This document shows, piece by piece, positions 1-5,760 of a stretch of DNA of 6,455 nt. The stretch's first letter is position 1. The number at the start of each line of letters is the position of its first letter. A program made the position numbers and the translations under genes. Source of the DNA: Saprospiraceae bacterium (lineage in GTDB: Bacteria > Bacteroidota > Bacteroidia > Chitinophagales > Saprospiraceae); NCBI GenBank assembly GCA_027031145.1, contig JALVEG010000643.1, forward strand, positions 1 through 6,455, given 5' to 3'. The notes beneath the pieces were generated by a model that worked only from the letters and a program-made list of their open reading frames with translations, made no database searches and was not told the DNA's origin.

Positions 1-76
1 ATGAAATACACCTTGAAATGTTAATATTTTGAAAAATAGAAAAAAAAGTAATACCTTTACGAATTCTTTTAATATA

Positions 77-149
77 GGTACTCAGACAAGGGTTTTTGAA
101 AAGAAAAAAGTGTTTTTCAGATCAAAATGATTCTAACTGAGTAGATACC
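77..149 (+). other. Possible leader hairpin: inverted repeat pairing with element copy 1
   Basis: GGTACTCAG at 77-85 can pair with CTGAG at 137-141 and TACC at 146-149, giving nine base pairs with a four-base TAGA bulge and a loop of about 51 nt. A simpler uninterrupted pairing is TACTCAG (79-85) with CTGAGTA (137-143). If transcription starts upstream of 77, this would fold the core of the duplicated element just before the start codon. No counterpart is seen before copy 2, so it may be chance. Confidence 0.2.
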
Positions 150-161
150 GTTTAATTTGAT
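121..161 (+). repeat. 41-nt duplicated upstream element, copy 1 (before the M23 peptidase)
   Basis: This stretch aligns without gaps to 1699-1739 with 35 of 41 bases identical. The first 28 bases (121-148) differ at only two positions and share the core CTGAGTAGATAC. Weaker similarity extends upstream to about 110, through a T-rich GTGTTT...TTCA stretch with small gaps. The copy runs into the proposed TTG start of the peptidase gene. It contains TCTA/TAGA (132-135 and 142-145) around ACTGAG, a very small potential hairpin. Its function is unknown: promoter, operator, 5' UTR element and dispersed repeat are all possible. The similarity is seen directly; any regulatory role is inference. Confidence 0.7.
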
Positions 162-1503
162 TAAAGTGGCAACGAAAAAAAATAAAAAAGTATATTTCGA
201 TATTATATTAGGAATATCCATCGGTTTAGTATTGGTTACAATCTTATCTTTCAGTGATAGTATTGTGGATATGTTTAATTTCTTTTCACACAAAGATAAA
301 AATAAAACCGTCGAAATAACAAAAGTAAAAGAGCCTACAAAGCTTTTTGGTTATGATATAGATAAATACTATTTTGAAAAAGATAAAGTAGAACCTAATC
401 AAATTTTGGGCTCAATTCTATATTGGGAAGGTGTTCCGTATTCAAAAATAGATAAACTGGCAAAAAGATCAGTTGGTGAATTTGATGTCAGAATGATCAG
501 AGCAAATAAGAATTATACCATTGTCAAAAATGATAGTTGCGGAGAAGTAGTAAGTCTGATTTATGAACCGAATCAGTTATCATACGTAGAATATCATATT
601 GCGGATTCTGTTTATGTAAAAAAACATATCAGACCTGTAGAAACCAGACTTGAATTTGCTGAAGGAGAGGTTGTGACCTCTTTATGGAATTCCATGAGAG
701 AAAACAATCTTAGTATTTCTCTAATCGATAAAATGGAAGATGCTCTTGTTTCGGAGGTTGATTTTTATCATGCTCAAAAAGGAGATAAGTACAAATTGTT
801 ATTTGAAAAAAGATATATTAACAATAAACCTGTTTCCGTTGGTAAATTATTGGGAGCATATTACAAAAACGATAAGGAGCATTATGGTATATATTTTGAA
901 TCGGATACTTACAAAGGATATTATAATTATAACGGGCAACCTACTAAAAAAGCATTTTTAAGAGCTCCTGTGAGATTTTCAAGGATATCATCCAGGTTTA
1001 GCTATCATAGATTTCATCCGATATTGCACAGAACCAAGGCACATTTTGGTACGGATTATGCAGCGGCATACGGTACACCTATAATGGCAGTTGCGGCAGG
1101 AACTATTGTAAGGAAAGGATATGGACGCGGCAATGGAAATTTTATCACTATCAGGCATGACAAAACTTATACTACAACATATCTACATATGCAAAGATTT
1201 GCAAAAGGTATAAAAAAAGGAGTTCATGTAGCACAGGGACAAGTTATCGGCTATGTAGGATCAACAGGTCTTGCTACCGGACCTCATGTTTGTTTCAGAA
1301 TGAAGAAAAACGGAAAACCGATAGATCACCTCCGGGAGAATTTCCCTTCACCTGAACCTCTTCCTGATTCTGTTATTACACAATATTTTGAACAGAGGGA
1401 TAGTATAATGAAGATCTTCAATAATCTTGAACAGAAATTTGTCAGGCAGAATACTTTAGCAAATTATGGTTTTAAAGTTAAATATGTAACTGACGAATTA
1501 TAA
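157..1503 (+). CDS. Membrane-anchored M23 (LytM-type) peptidoglycan endopeptidase, MepM-like
   Basis: Predicted zinc peptidase that cuts peptide cross-links of peptidoglycan, acting in the periplasm. The basic N-terminus (KKNKK) is followed by one hydrophobic segment at about residues 13-31, an uncleaved anchor or signal peptide. Residues about 60-265 form a pre-domain like the N-terminal part of MepM/Csd3 proteins. The junction KAFLRAPVRFSRISSRF leads into the M23 domain at about 280-400. Visible catalytic motifs are HxxxD (H296, D300), YLHM (H344) and GPHVCF (H377). The final zinc ligand, normally the second His of HxH, is Cys379. The protein is full length with a short C-terminal tail. There is no ATG start: an in-frame TAG at 142-144 limits the choice to TTG at 157 or GTG at 166, and the next Met (residue 39) lies after the membrane segment. 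No convincing terminator follows the stop. Family assignment is secure; the exact cleavage specificity is not known. Confidence 0.9.
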   Translation: MIKVATKKNKKVYFDIILGISIGLVLVTILSFSDSIVDMFNFFSHKDKNKTVEITKVKEPTKLFGYDIDKYYFEKDKVEPNQILGSILYWEGVPYSKIDKLAKRSVGEFDVRMIRANKNYTIVKNDSCGEVVSLIYEPNQLSYVEYHIADSVYVKKHIRPVETRLEFAEGEVVTSLWNSMRENNLSISLIDKMEDALVSEVDFYHAQKGDKYKLLFEKRYINNKPVSVGKLLGAYYKNDKEHYGIYFESDTYKGYYNYNGQPTKKAFLRAPVRFSRISSRFSYHRFHPILHRTKAHFGTDYAAAYGTPIMAVAAGTIVRKGYGRGNGNFITIRHDKTYTTTYLHMQRFAKGIKKGVHVAQGQVIGYVGSTGLATGPHVCFRMKKNGKPIDHLRENFPSPEPLPDSVITQYFEQRDSIMKIFNNLEQKFVRQNTLANYGFKVKYVTDEL

Positions 1504-1530
1504 TTATGCCTGTATGGAAAAATAAATTCA

Positions 1531-1562
1531 CCTTAGCTGCCCTTTGCGCATTCTTTGTGAAA
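1531..1562. repeat. Degenerate 10-11 bp periodic CTTTGCG-type intergenic repeat
   Basis: Three related heptamers, CTTAGCT (1532), CTTTGCG (1542) and CTTTGTG (1553), recur every 10-11 bases just after the peptidase gene and are richer in GC than the spacer around them. I recall similar strings built from CTTTGCG/CTTAGCG units as common non-coding intergenic repeats in Bacteroidota genomes, often mis-annotated as tiny proteins. That link is from memory and was not checked here. The function is unknown. Confidence 0.45.
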
Positions 1563-1614
1563 CATGGCGGGAAAATATAATTTACAAAAAAATCTTTTAT
1601 ATTTCCTTTCAAAC

Positions 1615-1645
1615 TTGAATAAGATTTTCATTTTGTCTATTTTCG
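1615..1645 (+). promoter_or_regulatory. Weak candidate leuS promoter
   Basis: TTG at 1615-1617 is followed after 20 nt by TATTTTCG starting at 1638, which differs at one base from the Bacteroidota -7 consensus TAnnTTTG and has a suitable spacing. Transcription would start near 1652 and give a leader of about 100 nt holding element copy 2 and the TAGATACAAA repeat. The region is very AT-rich, so a chance match is likely. Confidence 0.2.
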
Positions 1646-1698
1646 CATTTTATTTTGAAAAAATATTATGTAATATATTAGGTATGGTGTTTATTTCA

Positions 1699-1739
1699 AT
1701 CAAAATGACTCTACCTGAGTAGATACAAATTAATTAGAT
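1699..1739 (+). repeat. 41-nt duplicated upstream element, copy 2 (before leuS)
   Basis: Second copy of the element at 121-161. The six differences are two in the first 28 bases, three consecutive ones at 1727-1729 and one at 1736. In this copy the core forms a perfect small inverted repeat, TCTAC (1710-1714), loop CTGA, GTAGA (1719-1723); copy 1 keeps only four of these pairs. The core ends 29 nt before the leuS ATG, whereas copy 1 ends 8 or 17 nt before the peptidase start, so spacing to the start codon is not conserved. This argues against a translation-initiation element and fits a transcriptional signal or dispersed repeat better. Confidence 0.7.
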
Positions 1740-1744
1740 ACAAA
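1720..1744 (+). repeat. Direct repeat TAGATACAAA, 15-nt period
   Basis: TAGATACAAA occurs at 1720-1729 and again, identically, at 1735-1744. The first unit overlaps the core of the duplicated element and the second follows it, shortly before the leuS start at 1756. Two identical 10-mers spaced 15 nt apart could be a tandem protein-binding site or a small slippage duplication. Copy 1 of the element has only one TAGATAC and lacks the second unit. Confidence 0.5.
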
Positions 1745-1755
1745 AATTAAAATAT

Positions 1756-4605
1756 ATGAGTTTAAATTTTTCTGAAATAGAAAAAAGATGGAAAAAGTTT
1801 TGGGAGGAAAATAATACCTATAAAGTCGAAATAGATAAAGATAAACCAAAGTATTATGTCCTTGATATGTTTCCTTATCCTTCAGGAGCAGGACTTCATG
1901 TAGGCCATCCACTCGGATATATCGCTTCGGATATATACAGCAGATATAAGAGGATGAGTGGATATAATGTTCTGCATCCGATGGGTTTTGATTCATTTGG
2001 ATTGCCTGCGGAGCAATATGCTATTCAAACAGGAATTCATCCTGCCGATTCCACCAGAGAAAATATAAATCGTTACAAAGGACAGTTATCTAACCTTGGT
2101 TTGAATTATGATTGGTCAAGAGAAGTTCAAACTTCAGATCCTGATTATTATAAATGGACACAATGGATCTTCGCAAGAATGTTTGAGCATTATTACAATA
2201 CAAAACTCCAAAAAGCTGATAGTATTGACAATCTTATAGCTGAATTTGAAAACAAAGGTAATGCTAATGTTGATGCTTATGGTTCGGAAGACAGAATATT
2301 CACAGCCGAGGAATGGAAAAATATGTCAGACAAAGAAAAAGACGGAGTACTGATGAACTACAGACTGGCATACAGGAAAGTAGGATTTGTCAATTGGTGT
2401 GAAGCTTTAGGTACTGTACTTGCAAATGATGAAGTAAAAGACGGAGTAAGTGAAAGAGGAGGGCATCCTGTTGTAAAAAAACCTATGAACCAATGGTCAT
2501 TGAGGACAACAGCATATGCGGAAAGATTGCTTAACGATATGGAAAAGATCGATTGGTCTGAAAGCCTGAAAACTATGCAGCGAAACTGGATAGGAAGATC
2601 AGAAGGATTGCAGATGTTTTTTGATCTTGACGGGATGGATGAAAAACTGGAAATATATACAACCAGACCAGATACGATCTTTGGTGTCACTTTTATGGTT
2701 TTATCACCGGAACATCCGTATGTGGAAAAATTGACAAAACCTGAGTTTGAAAAAGAAGTAACGGAATATAAAAAATATGCTGTCAATAGATCTGAAATAG
2801 AAAGGACAAGTGAGAAAAAGGTAACGGGAGTATTTACAGGTTCTTATGCTGTAAATCCACTTAACGGTAAAAAAATACCGGTTTGGATAAGTGAATATGT
2901 ATTGATGGATTACGGAACAGGTGCTATTATGGCTGTACCAAGTGATGATGACAGAGACAGGGCATTTGCTGAAAAATTTGATCTGCCCATTATACCTGTT
3001 ATTGATAAATCCAAATATCCCGGTTCTACTTCCAAAGATAAAGAAGGTATAATGATTAATTCGGATTTTATAACCGGAATGGAAGTTCCGGATGCGATCC
3101 GGGCGGTTGAAGATAAGGTTGAGAGCATGGGAATCGGTAAGAAACAAATAAATTACAAACTTCGGGATGCTAATTTTTCAAGACAGAGATATTGGGGTGA
3201 ACCATTTCCTGTTATTTATGACGATCAAGAAGTAGCATTTTTGCTTCCCGATGATGAATTACCGGTAGAATTGCCACCTTTGAATGAATTTAAGCCTTCT
3301 ACTGACGGAAAATCTCCATTGGCGAGAAATGAAAAATGGGTACATGAATATGAAGGATTTACAAGGGAAACCGATACTATGCCTGGTTTTGCCGGTTCAA
3401 GCTGGTATTTCCTTAGATATATGGATCCTCACAATGATGATAAATTTGCCTCGGAAGAAGCACTGGATTATTGGCAGGATGTTGATTTTTATATCGGCGG
3501 AACAGAACATGCAGTAGGGCATTTGATGTATTCAAGATTTTATCATAAATTCCTTTATGATCTGGGATTGGTTCCTACTTTCGAACCTTTCAAAAGACTG
3601 GTGAATCAGGGAATGATACAAGGGGTGATTGAATTTTTATATTTAAAAAAGGATAAGGTAAATGATAAAAGTGTTTTTGTCAGCGCAGATCTGATTTCAA
3701 AAGATGAAGAGGAAGATTATGCAAAGATACCAGTGTATATCGGTTTCGTAAAAGATTACGGTTCGCCTAAATCATATCTTGATAAAAAAGGTATTGATGA
3801 ATTCAGAAATTGGAGAAAAGAATATATAGATGCGGAATTTGTAACTTCATCAGGGACATATTCAGCAGGGAAAACAGAACTTGAAGATATTAAGTTTTAT
3901 ACTTTGTCCGAGATCGGAAAAATGTCCAAGAGATATCACAATGTAGTAAACCCTGATGATGTAGTTGCCGAACATGGTGCTGATACTTTCAGGATGTATG
4001 AAATGTTCCTTGGACCAATAGAGCAATCCAAACCCTGGGATACAAAAGGAATTGACGGAATCAATAAGTTTATAAAACGATTTTGGAGTCTTTATATCGA
4101 CATGGATGACAATTGGATTGTCACGGAAGAAAAAGCCACTAATGAAGAACTGAAAATATTGCACAAAACAATAAAGAAGGTAACTGAAGATATTGCTAAT
4201 TTATCTTTCAATACCGCTATCAGTGCAATGATGGTTTTTGTAAATGATGCTAAGAAAATGAATATACATAAATCGGAGATATTAATTCCTATGATTAAGG
4301 TTATCGCACCTTTTGCACCGTTTATTTCTGAAGAATTGTGGCACAAAGCAGGAAAAGAAGGTAGTGTACATCATCAGTTATTTCCAGTATTTGATGAAAG
4401 TTATCTAAAGGAATCCACCGTTTCTTATCCCATCAGTGTTAACGGTAAAAAACGTGGAATTGAAGAATTCTCAAAGGATCTTTCAAAAGAGGAATTGGAG
4501 AAAAAAGCACTTGAGCTGAAATATGTTCAAAAATGGATCGAAGGGAAAAATGTAATGAAAGTTATTGTAGTTCCCGGCAGGATGATAAATATAGTGGTGA
4601 AGTAA
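1756..4605 (+). CDS. leuS: Leucine--tRNA ligase (leucyl-tRNA synthetase)
   Basis: Class I synthetase that charges tRNA-Leu with leucine using ATP in the cytoplasm. The start is firm: the family N-terminus (NFSEIEKRWKKFWEEN) begins directly after this ATG. HIGH appears as HVGH (48-51) within PYPSGAGLHVGHPLGY and KMSKS as KMSKR (722-726). The CP1 editing domain has TTRPDT (302-307; T307 matches E. coli T252) and GTGAIMAVPSDDDRD, where D401 matches the editing Asp D345 of E. coli. The C-terminal tRNA-binding domain is intact, ending VIVVPGRMINIVVK. At 949 residues it is about 90 longer than the E. coli enzyme, owing to insertions at about 155-205 and about 630-715 (the leucine-specific-domain region before KMSKR), both typical of Bacteroidota. 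The zinc-knuckle cysteines after NWC (C215) are missing. Monocistronic operation is likely: a 252-nt gap precedes it and a strong terminator follows. Confidence 0.98.
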   Translation: MSLNFSEIEKRWKKFWEENNTYKVEIDKDKPKYYVLDMFPYPSGAGLHVGHPLGYIASDIYSRYKRMSGYNVLHPMGFDSFGLPAEQYAIQTGIHPADSTRENINRYKGQLSNLGLNYDWSREVQTSDPDYYKWTQWIFARMFEHYYNTKLQKADSIDNLIAEFENKGNANVDAYGSEDRIFTAEEWKNMSDKEKDGVLMNYRLAYRKVGFVNWCEALGTVLANDEVKDGVSERGGHPVVKKPMNQWSLRTTAYAERLLNDMEKIDWSESLKTMQRNWIGRSEGLQMFFDLDGMDEKLEIYTTRPDTIFGVTFMVLSPEHPYVEKLTKPEFEKEVTEYKKYAVNRSEIERTSEKKVTGVFTGSYAVNPLNGKKIPVWISEYVLMDYGTGAIMAVPSDDDRDRAFAEKFDLPIIPVIDKSKYPGSTSKDKEGIMINSDFITGMEVPDAIRAVEDKVESMGIGKKQINYKLRDANFSRQRYWGEPFPVIYDDQEVAFLLPDDELPVELPPLNEFKPSTDGKSPLARNEKWVHEYEGFTRETDTMPGFAGSSWYFLRYMDPHNDDKFASEEALDYWQDVDFYIGGTEHAVGHLMYSRFYHKFLYDLGLVPTFEPFKRLVNQGMIQGVIEFLYLKKDKVNDKSVFVSADLISKDEEEDYAKIPVYIGFVKDYGSPKSYLDKKGIDEFRNWRKEYIDAEFVTSSGTYSAGKTELEDIKFYTLSEIGKMSKRYHNVVNPDDVVAEHGADTFRMYEMFLGPIEQSKPWDTKGIDGINKFIKRFWSLYIDMDDNWIVTEEKATNEELKILHKTIKKVTEDIANLSFNTAISAMMVFVNDAKKMNIHKSEILIPMIKVIAPFAPFISEELWHKAGKEGSVHHQLFPVFDESYLKESTVSYPISVNGKKRGIEEFSKDLSKEELEKKALELKYVQKWIEGKNVMKVIVVPGRMINIVVK

Positions 4606-4613
4606 ATAATATG

Positions 4614-4646
4614 CAAAAAAAAGCTGTCTTGCAAGACAGCCTTTTT
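4614..4646. terminator. Bidirectional intrinsic terminator between leuS and the cytochrome gene
   Basis: A perfect 18-nt palindrome, GCTGTCTTGCAAGACAGC (4623-4640), forms a 7-bp stem with a TGCA loop. It is preceded by eight A (4615-4622) and followed by C and five T (4642-4646). On the plus strand the T tract follows the stem 18 nt after the leuS stop; on the minus strand the A tract reads as eight T after the cytochrome stop at 4662. It therefore serves two convergent genes. Confidence 0.9.
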
Positions 4647-4661
4647 ATATACTATCTACTA

Positions 4662-5687
4662 TTATTTATTCAAATATTTTTCATCTGTTAATGTTTTTAA
4701 GAATGCTATCACAGCTTCTTTTTCATCATCTTCAAGAAAAATACCTCCTTCGTGATTCATATTCGGATCCAATGTAGGAAAATATTTTACATGATCGCTA
4801 TAGAAATCCAAAACTTCTTCTAATGTACTATATCTTCCATCGTGCATATATGGTGCAGTAACAGCAATATTTCTTAAAGAACCTGTTTTGAATTTACCGA
4901 AATCAGTTGCTTCTTTTGTTACCTCTGCCAACCCTGGTTCAGGATTAGCGTCCAGACCGTTATTGTGGAATCTGTTATCAAAGAATGGTCCTACTCTGTG
5001 ACAATGGAAACAATCTCCTTTTTCACTAAGGAACAATTCAAATCCTTTTGACTCAAGAGGTGTAAATCTTGCATCAGGATCATTGAAATAGTATGCACGG
5101 TCAAACTTTGAATTTACTGAAATATTACTTCTAAGAAATTGCGCAATTGCTTTTGCAACAAGTATAGGTGTAATATCATCTGTCCCAAATGCTTTATAAA
5201 ATTTATCTGCATACCCGGCATCTAATAATTTGACAACCACATTGTCCCAATCCTCATGAAATTCATCTTTGTTTTCTATTGTCGCCAAGATAGCCTCTTC
5301 AAGTGATGAATGACTTCCTTCCCAACCAAAATACTTATTGAAAACAAGGTTTACTAAAGACATTGTATTCCTGGTCATCAATTTACCTTTATATCCTTTA
5401 TTAAATCTGACATTACTGGTATATGCATTTTCAGGTTTATGGCATGACGTACACGATAATTCATTGTCAACTGATAATATTTTGTTAGCAAAAAGCTCTT
5501 TTCCCAATTCCACACCTTCAACAGTCATAGGATTGTCTGCAGGTATATATAAAGGGAAGTCCCTCTGAGGGATTTGCTGTGTGAATTGATAAGGGGTAGG
5601 GTCGTACTTTTTATTTTCATTTGTATTATTATCTCCACAGGAGAATAAAATAAAAACAAATGATAATAAAAATAATGCCTTTTTCAT
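4662..5687 (-). CDS. Di-heme c-type cytochrome lipoprotein, MbnH-like (MauG/cytochrome c peroxidase superfamily)
   Basis: Predicted envelope di-heme enzyme. The N-terminus is a lipoprotein signal with lipobox LFSC (C17). Two heme-binding CxxCH sites are present: CTSCH (79-83) and CFHCH (226-230). W122 in FGWEGS lies 39 residues after the first heme His, and E142 lies 59 after it; these spacings match the inter-heme Trp94 and catalytic Glu114 relative to His55 in the Pseudomonas peroxidase. I see no His at the position of the peroxidase's distal His71 (it would fall near Y99), as in MauG-like enzymes. APYMHDGR (278-285) supplies the usual second-heme ligand region (Y280, M281). The 341-residue length fits the family. 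The gene just upstream encodes an MbnP-like protein, so I infer an MbnH-type role: oxidising a Trp of that partner to kynurenine for copper binding. The alternative is an ordinary hydrogen-peroxide-removing cytochrome c peroxidase; only the neighbour and the missing His argue against it. Confidence 0.9.
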   Translation of the reverse strand: MKKALFLLSFVFILFSCGDNNTNENKKYDPTPYQFTQQIPQRDFPLYIPADNPMTVEGVELGKELFANKILSVDNELSCTSCHKPENAYTSNVRFNKGYKGKLMTRNTMSLVNLVFNKYFGWEGSHSSLEEAILATIENKDEFHEDWDNVVVKLLDAGYADKFYKAFGTDDITPILVAKAIAQFLRSNISVNSKFDRAYYFNDPDARFTPLESKGFELFLSEKGDCFHCHRVGPFFDNRFHNNGLDANPEPGLAEVTKEATDFGKFKTGSLRNIAVTAPYMHDGRYSTLEEVLDFYSDHVKYFPTLDPNMNHEGGIFLEDDEKEAVIAFLKTLTDEKYLNK

Positions 5688-5729
5688 AATTACTAATTTA
5701 AAATTCTTAAAATCTATTTAATTTTTATT

Positions 5730-5760
5730 CAAATTTATACTTTTTATTTCAAAATTTCAA
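5730..5760 (-). promoter_or_regulatory. Candidate internal promoter for the di-heme cytochrome gene
   Basis: On the minus strand, TTG (5760-5758) is followed after 20 nt by TAAATTTG (5737-5730), an exact match to the Bacteroidota sigma -7 consensus TAnnTTTG at normal spacing. The -33 part lies inside the last codons of the MbnP-like gene. Transcription would start near 5723, about 35 nt before the cytochrome ATG. The 56-nt gap is otherwise AT-rich without a hairpin, so co-transcription with the MbnP-like gene also remains likely. Confidence 0.4.

Noticed and set aside
1..120. Coding or RNA gene in the first 120 bases, including the seven-codon frame at position 1
   Set aside because: Very short, AT-rich, without motif or structure beyond the one inverted-repeat arm reported above.
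1506..1580. 24-codon open frame starting MPVWKNKF right after the M23 gene
   Set aside because: It runs over the CTTTGCG-type periodic repeat, resembles the spurious tiny proteins such repeats produce, and has no other coding support.
1573..1604. Inverted repeat AAATATAA / TTATATTT after the M23 gene as a terminator
   Set aside because: The stem is only A-T pairs with a 16-nt loop and no clear following T tract, so it would be too weak.
1699..1755. Leucine-responsive attenuator or T-box before leuS
   Set aside because: The leader has a single Leu codon, no T-box motifs and no terminator hairpin, and the same element precedes an unrelated gene.
2358..3147. Long open frames on the minus strand inside leuS
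   Set aside because: They overlap a complete, highly conserved synthetase and have no recognisable domain; they are shadows of its codon use.
4653..4660. AGTAGATA on the minus strand as a third copy of the duplicated element
   Set aside because: Only eight bases match, it lies after a gene rather than before one, and the remaining positions do not align.
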